Positions 18,367-27,987 of a stretch of 64,000 nucleotides of DNA are shown piece by piece. The DNA is taken from NCBI GenBank assembly GCA_913064945.1, contig CAJYAN010000009.1, positions 88,686 through 152,685 of the forward strand. Direction: 5' to 3'. Below the pieces are notes generated by a model that saw nothing but the letters and a program-made list of their open reading frames with translations, was not told the origin of the DNA and made no database searches. Position 1 is the first letter of the stretch. Every line of letters begins with the position of its first letter. The position numbers and the translations under genes were made by a program. The DNA is from an uncultured Gammaproteobacteria bacterium (GTDB lineage Bacteria > Pseudomonadota > Gammaproteobacteria > UBA6429 > Thiohalophilaceae).

Positions 18367-19134
18367 GTGGACAACCTCATTACTTATGAACAACCTTTAA
18401 ATGAACGCATCCGTACACTGATGCGCCTTGAACACCTGTTTCAGCAGGCGGCTTACACTTTGCGCGGCTATTCCGTCTGGGACAGTCGTGCCACACTGGT
18501 CAGCCTGATTGACATCCTGGATATTCTGGGGCGTGTTGACCTGAAGACGGAGCTATTTAAAGAACTGGAACGCCTGCAGGCCGCCCTGATCAAAGTCAGC
18601 GGCAAGGCCGGCGTTGACGAAGAACAGTTGCAGTCCATTATGAATCAGCTGGAAAAGGCACAGACGGGGTTACAGCAAATCAGTGGTCAACCAGGGCAGA
18701 TGCTCAAAGATGAGGAGCTGATCAGCAATCTGCGTCAACGCAGCAGTCTGGCTGGTGGCAACTGCCACTTTGATCTACCCAACTACCATTTCTGGCTACA
18801 ACAGTCCCCGGAGGATCGCATTGATACCCTGGAGGCCTGGTTTGAACAACTGGCCGTGGTTCAGCAGGCGGTCGTCCTGGTACTGGGTATTATCCGTGAG
18901 AGCAACGTTCCCCGCATGGCCGCTGCCGAACAGGGCTTTTATCAACAGAATCTTGATACACAGTTTCCCCATCAGCTAATTCGGGTCAGTATTGAAAATG
19001 ATTTACCGTATTTTGCCGAGATTAGTGCTGGTAAACATCGCCTGACAATCCGTTTCCTTGAACCACGTACCTCGGCGCGGCCGTTACAGGCAGAAAAAGA
19101 TATACAGTTTCAACTTACCTGTTGTGCCATCTAG
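18367..19134 (+). CDS. zapD: Cell division protein ZapD (Z-ring cross-linker)
   Basis: A 255-residue DUF1342 protein that bundles FtsZ filaments at the division site. The beginning (YEQPLNERIRTLMRLEHLF) aligns with the known ZapD start pattern (FEHPLNEKMRTWLRIE), FDLPNYHFWL is the central signature, and it ends in the family's CC(A)I-type tail. GTG start; no in-frame ATG until residue 19, and no Shine-Dalgarno motif. Its partner ftsZ is also in this window. Confidence 0.93.
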   Translation: MDNLITYEQPLNERIRTLMRLEHLFQQAAYTLRGYSVWDSRATLVSLIDILDILGRVDLKTELFKELERLQAALIKVSGKAGVDEEQLQSIMNQLEKAQTGLQQISGQPGQMLKDEELISNLRQRSSLAGGNCHFDLPNYHFWLQQSPEDRIDTLEAWFEQLAVVQQAVVLVLGIIRESNVPRMAAAEQGFYQQNLDTQFPHQLIRVSIENDLPYFAEISAGKHRLTIRFLEPRTSARPLQAEKDIQFQLTCCAI

Positions 19135-19320
19135 ATGCTGCAGGTCAAGTGTCCTCAATGCGGCAAGACCGTTGTCTGGGAGAAGACAGCCTTGTACAAG
19201 CCCTTCTGTTCAGCGCGCTGCCGCCTGATCGACCTGGGTGAATGGGCCAGTGAAAGACACGCCATTCCAGGTGAGCCGCACCACCTGCCTGAAGATAATG
19301 AATCCGCTTCTGATACCTAG
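19135..19320 (+). CDS. yacG: DNA gyrase inhibitor YacG (zinc protein)
   Basis: A 61-residue protein with a single zinc-binding treble-clef: CPQCGK at the N-terminus and [14 protein letters not shown]. In E. coli YacG binds GyrB and inhibits gyrase. The ATG follows directly on the zapD stop codon, giving the conserved coaE-zapD-yacG order. Confidence 0.95.
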   Translation: MLQVKCPQCGKTVVWEKTALYKPFCSARCRLIDLGEWASERHAIPGEPHHLPEDNESASDT

Positions 19321-19322
19321 GC

Positions 19323-19787
19323 TCATTTTTTACTGAGCGTAAACGCAAAGCCCACCTGCCAGACACCTTTGCGCGTCTCAAGACGTACAATCGCCAGCCA
19401 GTCTTTTCGACCGCTGGCACAGATAGGTAACACTGATTCCGCCTGCCAGACACCCGCCGACTGTCTTTTGAATTCACTGCGATTAACGGCCATTTCCATG
19501 CCACGCATGATGAATTTCATGGATACGTGACGGACATCTTTGTCAGCAATATTCTCTAAGCGAATGTGACTTGAAAATGCCTGCAGATATTGCAAAGGAC
19601 TGTCTACTCGCCATTGCAGCTGACCGCCATCGATCGTGACATGACAGTCCCCGTTTGCAGGCTGGCAGCTGACGCTCTCCAACGTGACCGGTATCTGTGG
19701 TCGTTGATGTTGCTGCCACCATAGACTGACGAACGCCACCAGAACAAGTAACACAATTACGCCTTTGCTGATCGGCGTGCGACTCAC
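19323..19787 (-). CDS. Small membrane-anchored protein of unknown function
   Basis: A 154-residue protein with one N-terminal membrane helix (about residues 8-23, KGVIVLLVLVAFVSLWW) and a periplasmic-type domain that contains two Cys in SCQPANGDC, a likely disulfide, and one more at IC near residue 125. No family recognised. It overlaps the end of the Nudix-ThiE gene by four bases (ATGA-type coupling) and faces yacG tail to tail, leaving only two bases between them. The tight coupling argues it is real. Confidence 0.7.
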   Translation of the reverse strand: MSRTPISKGVIVLLVLVAFVSLWWQQHQRPQIPVTLESVSCQPANGDCHVTIDGGQLQWRVDSPLQYLQAFSSHIRLENIADKDVRHVSMKFIMRGMEMAVNRSEFKRQSAGVWQAESVLPICASGRKDWLAIVRLETRKGVWQVGFAFTLSKK

Positions 19788-20740
19788 CTGGCCTCACCCC
19801 ATAAGGCACTAATGGCGGCAATTCCATACGCACCACACGTCCGTGCCTGCATTTGATGTGAGACATTGACACCGCCCAGGGCAAAGACGGGACAGTCTGA
19901 GGTATCGGCAAGTTGTTTAAAGTTTTCCCAGCCCAGCGGCGTGACTCCGGGGTGGGATGAGGTTGGTAAAACCGGTGACAGCAGGACAAAATCGGCCTGT
20001 AGTTTTTTTGCCTGCTGCAATTCGCGACTATCGTGTACCGAGGCAGATAGTAGTCTGGCCTGAGACACCGGCCGTTGTGTGAAATCGAACAATTGTCGGC
20101 TGGTTAAATGCAGACCCGCCACCTCTATTTCTGGATCATTTTCCTGTGCGGCATTCAATAGCAACAAGGCGTCAAACCGCTGACAAAGCCGGAAGGCCTG
20201 CCAGGTTAATTCCTGTTGTACCTGCCTGTCGACATCTTTGAGTCGCAATTGCACCAGACGGACACCACGCGTCAATGACGCCTCCAGTTTTGCAACAAAG
20301 TCAGAAGGCGACGAAAATTTTCCGGTAATTAAACATTGATCAGGAAGTTCTAACATTTTAATGATCTGCCGATTTGCCTCAGGAAAGGCGTACTGTCTTA
20401 ATTGGTGAATGTCGACCCATTGTACCGCCTGAGACTCTCGCCCATGCGCCTCCCCCGTGAACGCATCGACCAGATAGACATCGAGCAGTACCGACTTATC
20501 CGCATAATCATGAGGTACCTTGCCGAGACGATAGAACGCAGCAACCGTAATGCCTAGCTCTTCCTGTAATTCACGCCGCAAGGCCTGGCCTGACGTTTCA
20601 CCACTTTCAATTTTGCCACCGGGAAATTCCCACAGGTCTCCCTGATGCACATGTGCCGGTCGTCTGGCAATCAGGACTTGACCTTGCTGATTTCTGACCA
20701 CGCCTACAACGACGTGCAAAGCTTGCATCGCCTTACTCAT
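19784..20740 (-). CDS. mutT: Nudix hydrolase (MutT-like) fused to a ThiE-like domain
   Basis: A 318-residue two-domain protein. Residues 1-130 are a MutT-type Nudix domain with the full box GGKIESGETSGQALRRELQ followed by EELGI, expected to clean up oxidised nucleotides such as 8-oxo-dGTP. Residues 140-318 resemble thiamine-phosphate synthase ThiE, but its catalytic positions look altered: the usual ND(R) strand reads LLLNAAQ and the TxTK phosphate loop reads PTSSHPG. So the second domain may bind a ligand without being a ThiE enzyme. secA-argJ-mutT order is common in gammaproteobacteria. Confidence 0.88.
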   Translation of the reverse strand: MSKAMQALHVVVGVVRNQQGQVLIARRPAHVHQGDLWEFPGGKIESGETSGQALRRELQEELGITVAAFYRLGKVPHDYADKSVLLDVYLVDAFTGEAHGRESQAVQWVDIHQLRQYAFPEANRQIIKMLELPDQCLITGKFSSPSDFVAKLEASLTRGVRLVQLRLKDVDRQVQQELTWQAFRLCQRFDALLLLNAAQENDPEIEVAGLHLTSRQLFDFTQRPVSQARLLSASVHDSRELQQAKKLQADFVLLSPVLPTSSHPGVTPLGWENFKQLADTSDCPVFALGGVNVSHQMQARTCGAYGIAAISALWGEAR

Positions 20741-20755
20741 AAGATTGCGTCGTGT

Positions 20756-21955
20756 CTAGGTTCGATACTCGGCGTTGATCCGAACGTAGTCATATGAAAA
20801 GTCACAGGTCCAGAGAGTGGCGTTTACCGTACCACGCCCCAGCTGAACTTTGATGGTGATTTCATCCTGGCTCATGACGGTCTGTCCCCGGGCCTCGGTA
20901 TACTGCTTTGACCGCCCGCCCTGTTCAACAATACAGACATCATCGAGATAAATATTAATCGCTTCCAGGTCTAGCTGTGTAAGACCTGCACGGCCTACGG
21001 CTGCCAGGATACGACCCCAGTTGGGATCGCTGGCGAAAAAGGCGGTCTTTACCAAAGGGGAATGGGCGATCGTGTAGGCCACGTCCAGGCACTCCTGTTC
21101 GGTCTGACCACCCTCTACCAAAATATTAATCAGCTTGGTCGCGCCTTCGCCATCTTTAACAATCATACGCGCCAGGTCCTCGCAGACGTGCTGAATCAAA
21201 TGCTGAAACGCCACATAGTCTGCTTCATCCGTCGAACTAATCGCTAACTCACCTTTACCGGTTGCCATTAAGACACAGGCATCGTTGGTGGACGTATCGC
21301 CATCGACGGTAATGCGATTGAAGGAATGGTTTACAGATTTATTCAGGCATTGCTGTAGGACATTGGGGTTGATAGCGGCATCCGTCGCAATATAGGCCAG
21401 CATGGTCGCCATATCGGGGCGAATCATACCGGAACCTTTTGCCATACCGGTTACCGTAATCTGTTTACCGTTAATCTCCTGTCGCCGCGACACCACTTTG
21501 GCAACCGTATCTGTCGTCATGATCGCCTGCGAGGCCTGTGACCAATGTGCCTCACTAAGTGCCTGAAAGACCTTTGGTAAGACCTTGGCAAACTTTTCGG
21601 TCGGCAGCGGTTCACCAATTACGCCGGTAGAGAAAGGCAAAACTTCACTACGGTGGCAACCGGCGATGTCCGCCAGCCACTGGCAGCAGGCCAGGGCATC
21701 ATCATGGCCCTGTTTTCCGGTACCGGCATTGGCATTGCCGGCATTAATCAGTAGATAACGCGGTGACATTTTTTTAAGATGTGTCCGCGCAACCACAACC
21801 GGGGCGGCACAAAAGGCGTTGCGGGTAAAGACCGCCGCTGTGCTCGTCTGCTCATCAAGGGCGATCAGCAGTAAATCGTCCTGCGGCTTTTTACGGATAC
21901 CTGCATAAATGGTCGCCAGTTTAATTCCAGCAATCGGGAAGATTTTTTCACTCAT
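20756..21955 (-). CDS. argJ: Bifunctional ornithine acetyltransferase / N-acetylglutamate synthase
   Basis: A protein of about 399 residues of the arginine pathway that transfers acetyl between N-acetylornithine and glutamate. The family's self-cleavage site is seen in KGSGMIRPDMATMLA, where the Thr of MATML becomes the nucleophile; INAGNANAGTGKQG and the C-terminal NPNWGR-like SDPNWGRI are further signatures. I chose ATG 21955 over the TTG at 21964. It begins 14 bases after secA on the same strand. Confidence 0.94.
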   Translation of the reverse strand: MSEKIFPIAGIKLATIYAGIRKKPQDDLLLIALDEQTSTAAVFTRNAFCAAPVVVARTHLKKMSPRYLLINAGNANAGTGKQGHDDALACCQWLADIAGCHRSEVLPFSTGVIGEPLPTEKFAKVLPKVFQALSEAHWSQASQAIMTTDTVAKVVSRRQEINGKQITVTGMAKGSGMIRPDMATMLAYIATDAAINPNVLQQCLNKSVNHSFNRITVDGDTSTNDACVLMATGKGELAISSTDEADYVAFQHLIQHVCEDLARMIVKDGEGATKLINILVEGGQTEQECLDVAYTIAHSPLVKTAFFASDPNWGRILAAVGRAGLTQLDLEAINIYLDDVCIVEQGGRSKQYTEARGQTVMSQDEITIKVQLGRGTVNATLWTCDFSYDYVRINAEYRT

Positions 21956-21969
21956 CGCCAGCAATTCGA

Positions 21970-24660
21970 CTAGGCAAGTTTACCATGGCACTGCTTATAT
22001 TTTTTTCCTGAACCGCAGGGGCAGGGTTCATTACGACCTACCTTACGACCTTCACGTACAAAGGTCACCGGGGCATCCTGTTCCGGCCCACTGAGCGCGC
22101 CCGCCTGTTCATGTTCAAAGCGCATATTCGTGTCCACTCTACGGCGTTGCGCCTCCATGGCCTCGATATCCGATTCACTCTGTATTTGTACCCGTGAAAT
22201 TACCGTAACGACTTCCTGTTTGATCCTGTCCAGCATGTCAGAGAACAGTTCAAAAGACTCGCGCTTATACTCTTGCTTGGGATCCTTTTGTGCGTAGCCA
22301 CGTAAATGAATCCCCTGACGCAGATGGTCCATGGCCGCCAGATGGTCTTTCCATTGTGAGTCGAGGATCTTGAGCATGACCTCTTTCTCAACCAGGCGCA
22401 TGATTTCACTGCCAATACCGTCTTCTTTTTGCTGATAGGCCTCGACCATGGCGGCAAGAATTTTTTCTCGCAGGGTTTCTTCATGCAAGGATTCATCTTC
22501 CGCGAGCCACTGGCGAATGGGCATGACGACACCAAACTCACCCTCCAGGGCATCTTCCAGACCGGCCACATCCCATTGCTCTTCAATACTCTGTGGCGGG
22601 ATATACGTATCAATTACACCATTGACTACGTCATCCCGTATTGCACTAATGGCGTCTGAGATATCATCTTCCGCCATAATCTCGCTGCGTTGCTCATATA
22701 TCACCTTGCGCTGGTCATTGGCGACATCATCATATTCAAGTAGCTGTTTGCGAATATCAAAGTTATGGCCTTCGACCTTGCGCTGGGCATTTTCAATCGC
22801 GCGACTGACAAGACCATGTTCAATCGCTTCACCCTCTTGCATTCCCAAACGCTTCATTAGCCCGGCAACCCGTTCCGAGGCGAAAATACGCATGAGATTA
22901 TCTTCCATGGAGAGATAAAAGCGACTTGAACCGGGGTCACCCTGACGGCCTGCACGACCACGCAACTGATTATCAATGCGGCGTGATTCATGGCGCTCGG
23001 TGCCAATGATATGCAGACCACCCGACTCCAGCACAGCCTGATGCCGCTGTGTCCAGGCCGCTTTTAATTCTGCCTTTTTCGCCTCATCGATAGTGCCAGC
23101 CGCCTCGATTTCTGACTCCAGGTTACCCCCCAACACAATATCGGTCCCGCGACCGGCCATATTGGTCGCAATGGTAATGGCACTCGGACGACCGGCCTGG
23201 GCGACGATCTCCGCTTCACGATCATGCTGTTTGGCATTGAGGACTTCGTGTTTGAGTTTGTCTTTTTTCAGGAGGCCTGACAAATACTCCGAAACCTCGA
23301 TTGAAGTTGTTCCTACCAGCACTGGCTGCCTGCGCTGATGACAGTCCCGGATATCTTCAATAATGGCATCGAATTTTTCACGTTGACTCAGATAGATCAG
23401 GTCAGCCTTATCCTTGCGAACCATTGGTCGGTGTGTTGGTATGACGACAACCTCCAGACCGTAGATCGATTGAAACTCGAAGGCCTCGGTATCGGCCGTA
23501 CCCGTCATACCGGACAATTTGTTATAGATGCGGAAGTAATTCTGGAAGGTAATCGATGCCAGGGTCTGATTTTCATGCTGGATCGATACCCCCTCCTTGG
23601 CCTCGACGGCCTGATGCAGGCCATCGGACCAACGGCGGCCCGGCATGGTCCGCCCAGTGAACTCGTCGACAATGACCACTTCATTGTCGGTCACGATGTA
23701 ATCGACATCTTTCTGAAACAGGACATGGGCGCGTAGTGCCGAATTCACATGGTGCATCAGGCTGATATTGGTTGCGCTATAGAGACTCTCTCCCTCACCC
23801 AGCAAACCCGCCTTGGTCAGCAGGTCTTCAACATGCTGATGGCCTTCCTCGGTCAGAAATATTTGTTTGTTTTTCTCTTCAACACTGTAATCACCCGGGC
23901 CATCCTCCTCTTCCTGCTTTGTCAGGTTAGGCACCAGTGCGTTCACCTTGTAGTACAACTCCGAGCTATCCTCGGCATGGCCGGAGATGATTAAGGGTGT
24001 ACGTGCCTCATCGATGAGAATGGAGTCCACTTCATCGACCACGGCAAAATTGTGTTCGCGCTGTACTTTTTCTTCAAGACTAAACGCCATGTTGTCGCGC
24101 AGATAGTCAAAACCAAATTCATTATTAGTCCCGTAGGTAATATCGGCGGCATAAGCGGCCTGCTTATCCTCGTGTGACATCTCGGCCACAACAACCCCGA
24201 CGGTCAAACCGAGAAACTCATAGAGCCGCCCCATCCAGCCTGCATCGCGACTCGCCAGGTAGTCATTGACCGTGACCACATGTACCCCCTTACCCGAGAG
24301 CGCATTGAGGTAGGCCGGCAAGGTGGACATCAGGGTCTTGCCTTCACCAGTACGCATTTCTGCGATCTTGCCCTGGTGCAACACCATCCCGCCGATGAGC
24401 TGAACATCATAGTGACGCATACCCATAATGCGACTACTGGCCTCACGTACGGTTGCGAAGGCCTCTGGCAATAAGTCATCCAGACTGGTGCCATTCATGA
24501 CACGCGCCTTAAACTCGGCTGTCTTCGCCTGTAGTGCGTCGTCAGAAAGTTTCTTGAGATCTGCTTCAAGAGCATTGATTTGCGCCACGCTCTTGTACAT
24601 GTGCTTGACCAGTCGCTCATTGCGACTGCCGAAGATTTTCTTGAGTAAATTACCAGCCAT
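21970..24660 (-). CDS. secA: Preprotein translocase ATPase SecA
   Basis: An 896-residue motor that drives proteins through SecYEG. Visible are MRTGEGKTL (Walker A), [12 protein letters not shown] (DEAD box), [23 protein letters not shown] and the [18 protein letters not shown] helicase motifs, and the C-terminal zinc/SecB-binding tail [14 protein letters not shown]. Full length. Situated downstream of lpxC and an M23 peptidase as in many gammaproteobacteria; no secM is recognisable upstream. Confidence 0.98.
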   Translation of the reverse strand: MAGNLLKKIFGSRNERLVKHMYKSVAQINALEADLKKLSDDALQAKTAEFKARVMNGTSLDDLLPEAFATVREASSRIMGMRHYDVQLIGGMVLHQGKIAEMRTGEGKTLMSTLPAYLNALSGKGVHVVTVNDYLASRDAGWMGRLYEFLGLTVGVVVAEMSHEDKQAAYAADITYGTNNEFGFDYLRDNMAFSLEEKVQREHNFAVVDEVDSILIDEARTPLIISGHAEDSSELYYKVNALVPNLTKQEEEDGPGDYSVEEKNKQIFLTEEGHQHVEDLLTKAGLLGEGESLYSATNISLMHHVNSALRAHVLFQKDVDYIVTDNEVVIVDEFTGRTMPGRRWSDGLHQAVEAKEGVSIQHENQTLASITFQNYFRIYNKLSGMTGTADTEAFEFQSIYGLEVVVIPTHRPMVRKDKADLIYLSQREKFDAIIEDIRDCHQRRQPVLVGTTSIEVSEYLSGLLKKDKLKHEVLNAKQHDREAEIVAQAGRPSAITIATNMAGRGTDIVLGGNLESEIEAAGTIDEAKKAELKAAWTQRHQAVLESGGLHIIGTERHESRRIDNQLRGRAGRQGDPGSSRFYLSMEDNLMRIFASERVAGLMKRLGMQEGEAIEHGLVSRAIENAQRKVEGHNFDIRKQLLEYDDVANDQRKVIYEQRSEIMAEDDISDAISAIRDDVVNGVIDTYIPPQSIEEQWDVAGLEDALEGEFGVVMPIRQWLAEDESLHEETLREKILAAMVEAYQQKEDGIGSEIMRLVEKEVMLKILDSQWKDHLAAMDHLRQGIHLRGYAQKDPKQEYKRESFELFSDMLDRIKQEVVTVISRVQIQSESDIEAMEAQRRRVDTNMRFEHEQAGALSGPEQDAPVTFVREGRKVGRNEPCPCGSGKKYKQCHGKLA

Positions 24661-25284
24661 AGGGATGAATTCTGTAAGTGAATACTAACTTATTGTTATG
24701 TTTAAAGAATACGTACTAGATAAAACCGCTATTCTAGCTCGCCAACAACATTTTGTCCTTATTATATACGCCGCAGGAACGATTCGACATAAAGTCGTCC
24801 TGAATCATCACCTGTATCGGCCCGCTCAACGTAACAGGACACCTCTGTGTGCATTCGACCTCCACAAATCGCCGGGCAGCTCGCACCAGTGCATAACGGT
24901 CAATCATGAATGTTCGCACGCGGTGTATTTCATTGTGTCTTCTTGTGCTCGATTGGAGATCGACAGCTACCCAGACTGACAGACGGAGAAAAGATACCTT
25001 TCCCCTGCAGCCATCCGTCAATGAGACCATCGCGGCGGCATTTTGTTCACTCAAGCGGCAATGCTGACGACAGCATTTCATAGCCCCGCTACCCCGGTCG
25101 TCAATAGCAGGATTGATGGAAATGGAAGTCGCGTCTCTGGCCAGCAAACAGCAATAGATTCAGGACAATGCAGCCTAAATCACGCTGTTAGCCGTCGATA
25201 ATACGTGGTTATCTTCGTAGTGGAGAACTTTCTGTCAGGAGAAACTGGAGCCGGAAGCCCTTTTTTGACGCCCAGTCGCGGTGG
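24661..25284. other. 624-base gap upstream of secA, no recognised gene
   Basis: In E. coli this position holds secM. Here the minus strand contains an open frame at 24734-25147 (137 codons) whose product has no family I know, no clear signal peptide and no SecM-like arrest sequence at its end; its stop codon falls inside a good secA promoter. A short frame with a GGAGG motif (about 30 codons, start near 24859) also exists on the minus strand. I therefore list the stretch as non-coding or an unrecognised small gene. Confidence 0.4.
24731..24759 (-). promoter_or_regulatory. Probable secA promoter
   Basis: On the minus strand AGGACA (24759-24754, four of six -35 bases), a 17-base spacer and TAGAAT (24736-24731, five of six -10 bases). 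It would give a leader of about 64 bases before the secA ATG. A second perfect TATAAT lies at 24766-24761 but lacks a good -35. Confidence 0.45.
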
Positions 25285-26211
25285 TTAGCGTGAAGCTTGA
25301 ATAAAGCGTTTTGGATTAATGGCATGTCCATTTTTTAAGACTTCAAAATGTACATGTGGCCCTGTTGAACGGCCTGTCGTACCCATTTTAGCAATCACTT
25401 CGCCTTTCTTTACCGTATCGCCCACTTTGACAAGAATCCGGTTACAGTGACCGTAGCGTGTTGAGTAGCCATTGCCATGATTAATCTGTACCAGATTACC
25501 GTAGCCATTTCTTGGCGCCGCGTAGGTCACGACTCCGGCCGCGACCGCGATAATGTCAGAACCGAGTCTGCCAGCGAAATCGATGCCGGAATGAAAGGCC
25601 CAACGCCCGGTAAACGGGTCGGTACGCCGACCGAAGTAAGAGGACAACCAGCCACGGGTAACCGGGCGTCCGGCAGGTTTGACTTCTTTTTGCAGGTTAT
25701 GGTTCATCATCATGCTCTCCAGCACCTGGAGCTGCTTGGTACGATCATCCAGTTGTGCAGACAATTCATTCAGCGAATGCACAAAATCAGGAACGGGCAT
25801 GGCCTTGGTATCACTGGCCAGTTCCGGACCACCGACCGCGGGCGCAGAATCGAAATCAAACTCCCCCTTATCGAGTTTGGCTATTTTGGTGAGTCGCTGG
25901 CCAAGGGCATCCAGCCGAATGACGTGCGCCTGAAGTTGCCCTAGCTTAAGGGCCATCGCATTCATATTTTCACCCGCATCGCGGGTCGCTTCGACTACCT
26001 GCAGGCGTTGGGCATCCAGCTCCGACTGAAGCGCGACAGTAATATCATCAGGGTGGGCCTTCATATAAGCCTTGCCCATATGATAACCGGCGAACAGAAA
26101 GGTGGCGGGTAGTACGACAAAAAAACTCAGGAGCAATATCGTGATTTTCTTCTGTGACAGGGTGACGAGACCTGCGCAACCCTTTTTTCGTTTCAACAGC
26201 AAGATATTCAT
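25285..26211 (-). CDS. M23-family metallopeptidase, membrane-anchored
   Basis: About 308 residues: a short cytoplasmic start, one membrane helix (about residues 20-42, ITILLLSFFVVLPATFLFAG), a helical stretch of about 120 residues that may form a coiled coil, and a C-terminal LytM/M23 domain with HSGIDFAGRLGSDI, NGYSTRYGHCNRI and GPHVHFEVLKNG, which supply the zinc ligands (H-x3-D and HxH). Such proteins cut peptidoglycan cross-links or activate amidases. The ATG at 26211 follows AGGGG; the longer frame to 26412 would overlap dciA and is not credible. Confidence 0.9.
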   Translation of the reverse strand: MNILLLKRKKGCAGLVTLSQKKITILLLSFFVVLPATFLFAGYHMGKAYMKAHPDDITVALQSELDAQRLQVVEATRDAGENMNAMALKLGQLQAHVIRLDALGQRLTKIAKLDKGEFDFDSAPAVGGPELASDTKAMPVPDFVHSLNELSAQLDDRTKQLQVLESMMMNHNLQKEVKPAGRPVTRGWLSSYFGRRTDPFTGRWAFHSGIDFAGRLGSDIIAVAAGVVTYAAPRNGYGNLVQINHGNGYSTRYGHCNRILVKVGDTVKKGEVIAKMGTTGRSTGPHVHFEVLKNGHAINPKRFIQASR

Positions 26212-26369
26212 AATTCCCCTTATGCCAAACCGGCACTTAATCCTATGCTTCCAACTTATTGTATCGGTTCTTAATTTGTCGACTTTAATAATTAGTCCAC
26301 GTATTCTATATCGAATCAGAGGGGATTGACCAGACAAACCCCCTTTATTCCAGGCATTGAACGACAAGT

Positions 26370-26816
26370 ATGAAACGTCCCCAAGCATTAGACAAGTTGC
26401 TGAATTCGCCAAATAACGAACTTGAGGCGCTGGTCACACATGCCAAACAGCTACGTCGCCTGCAGGGTCTGTATCAAAAGTCTGTGTCGGGAGGGCTGGC
26501 AGAGCACTGCCAGATTGCGAATTTCAGCAATGGCCAACTCAGCCTCAGCTGTCAATCATCTGCCTGGGCGACACGCGTCAAAATGGATAAACCCCGTTTA
26601 CTGCAGGCGTTACGGACAATCGATGCCTTTTCTCAACTAAGTGACATCCAGATTTTTACCCAGCCATCAACACAATATATTGATAATAAAGAAGTTTTAA
26701 TAAAAATGTCCATGAGTGCTGAGAGCGCCCGGGGCATTGCACAAATGGCGGAGGCGATCTCTGATCCTGACTTGAAAGAGTCACTGCAACGTCTGGCAAA
26801 GCATAAAGACGACTAG
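26370..26816 (+). CDS. dciA: DciA-like DUF721 protein (DnaB helicase loading)
   Basis: A 148-residue protein of the DUF721 family. The central part (GGLAEHCQIANFSNGQLSLSC then SSAWATRVK, split here for length) is the KH-like domain of DciA, which in bacteria lacking DnaC/DnaI helps place the DnaB helicase on DNA. It is divergent from the M23 gene and convergent with lpxC, the usual gammaproteobacterial context between lpxC and secA. Call based on domain pattern and position. Confidence 0.83.
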   Translation: MKRPQALDKLLNSPNNELEALVTHAKQLRRLQGLYQKSVSGGLAEHCQIANFSNGQLSLSCQSSAWATRVKMDKPRLLQALRTIDAFSQLSDIQIFTQPSTQYIDNKEVLIKMSMSAESARGIAQMAEAISDPDLKESLQRLAKHKDD

Positions 26817-26834
26817 GCCCGCGGTCTGCGGGCC
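26816..26834. terminator. GC hairpin between dciA and lpxC, likely shared terminator
   Basis: GGCCCGC, loop GGTCT, GCGGGCC: a perfect seven-base stem starting at the last base of the dciA stop codon, followed by CGTCTT on the plus strand. The T-rich tail is weak on both sides, so termination may be partial. It lies between two convergent genes. Confidence 0.5.
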
Positions 26835-26864
26835 CGTCTTGCTGGCAGGGACTTTACTGTGAGC

Positions 26865-27776
26865 TTAGTGCGCCGGGACAGGCTGCATAAACGAGATAGG
26901 GGCTTTTTCTTCGTCTTCAAAAGTGACCAGTTCCCAGGAGGCTTCATTGGCCAAAAGGGTTCTCAGTAAACGATTATTGAGCTCATGGCCAGACTTATAA
27001 CCGGAGAACTCCCCGATGAGACTACGGCCTAATAGATAGAGATCACCAATGGAGTCGAGGATCTTGTGTTTTACGAACTCGTCCATGTAACGCAGGCCAT
27101 CTTCATTAAGAATGCGATAATCGTCCAAAACCACGGCGTTATCGAGGCTGCCACCAAGCGCCAGATTATTGGCGCGTAACGCCTCAATCTGACTCATAAA
27201 GCCAAAGGTACGCGCACGACTAATTTCTTTGACAAAAGAGGTCGTTGAAAAGTCCACTTCAGCAGTCTGCTGGTGATTACTGAAGACAGGGTGGTCAAAA
27301 TCAATGGTAAATGACACCTTAAAACCGTCAAATGGTTCAAAGCGTACCCACTTGTCACCATCTTCCACCGTGATGGGTTTTTTGATTCGAATAAAGCGTT
27401 TCGGCGCATTCTGCTCCTGAATGCCCGCCGATTGAATCAGGAAAACAAAGGGCCCTGCACTCCCATCCATAATGGGCACTTCGGGTGCATTCAGGTCGAT
27501 ATAAGCATTATCAATGCCCAGACCGGCCAGCGCAGAAAGCAGATGTTCGACCGTGGATATCCGGACACCATCTTTAATGAGTGTGGTCGATAGCGTGGTA
27601 TCACCAACATTTTCCGGTGTTGCAGGAATTTCGACGGGGACATCCAAATCCACACGCCTGAAGACGATTCCAGTATCGGCGACCGCGGGTCGCAAGGTCA
27701 GATAGACTTTTTGTCCGGTGTGTAAACCAACGCCTGTGGCGCGAATGACATTCTTAAGAGTACGTTGTTTTATCAC
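26865..27776 (-). CDS. lpxC: UDP-3-O-acyl-N-acetylglucosamine deacetylase LpxC
   Basis: A 303-residue zinc amidase that makes the committed step of lipid A synthesis. Signatures: [14 protein letters not shown] at the start, the zinc ligand region [18 protein letters not shown], and [18 protein letters not shown] near the end. Full family length. Last gene of the dcw cluster before the strand switch at dciA; about 210 bases separate it from ftsZ. Confidence 0.97.
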   Translation of the reverse strand: MIKQRTLKNVIRATGVGLHTGQKVYLTLRPAVADTGIVFRRVDLDVPVEIPATPENVGDTTLSTTLIKDGVRISTVEHLLSALAGLGIDNAYIDLNAPEVPIMDGSAGPFVFLIQSAGIQEQNAPKRFIRIKKPITVEDGDKWVRFEPFDGFKVSFTIDFDHPVFSNHQQTAEVDFSTTSFVKEISRARTFGFMSQIEALRANNLALGGSLDNAVVLDDYRILNEDGLRYMDEFVKHKILDSIGDLYLLGRSLIGEFSGYKSGHELNNRLLRTLLANEASWELVTFEDEEKAPISFMQPVPAH

Positions 27777-27987
27777 CTTATTCTTCCCGAAATTGTTTTG
27801 CTATTTATTAACCAAGCAAAAAACAGGCCAGCATTATCCATAGTGGTCAAAATATGACCCTTCATTCTACGTCAATAATCAACCTCTTTACAAGGTTTTA
27901 AAATTAGCGTCTAGCGTTAGCAAAACTTTATACAATTACAGCAATTTTACAACTAATTTACTGAAAAATATGAAGTTATACACAAAA

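Noticed and set aside
22448..22918. Open frame of 156 codons opposite secA
   Set aside because: Antisense to conserved SecA helicase and scaffold sequence, with no start signal.
24734..25147. Possible secM on the minus strand upstream of secA
   Set aside because: No signal peptide and no SecM-type arrest sequence; its stop codon is part of a good promoter -10. Kept only as a question in the findings.
25477..25944. Open frame of 155 codons opposite the M23 peptidase
   Set aside because: Shadow of the peptidase gene; no recognisable domain.
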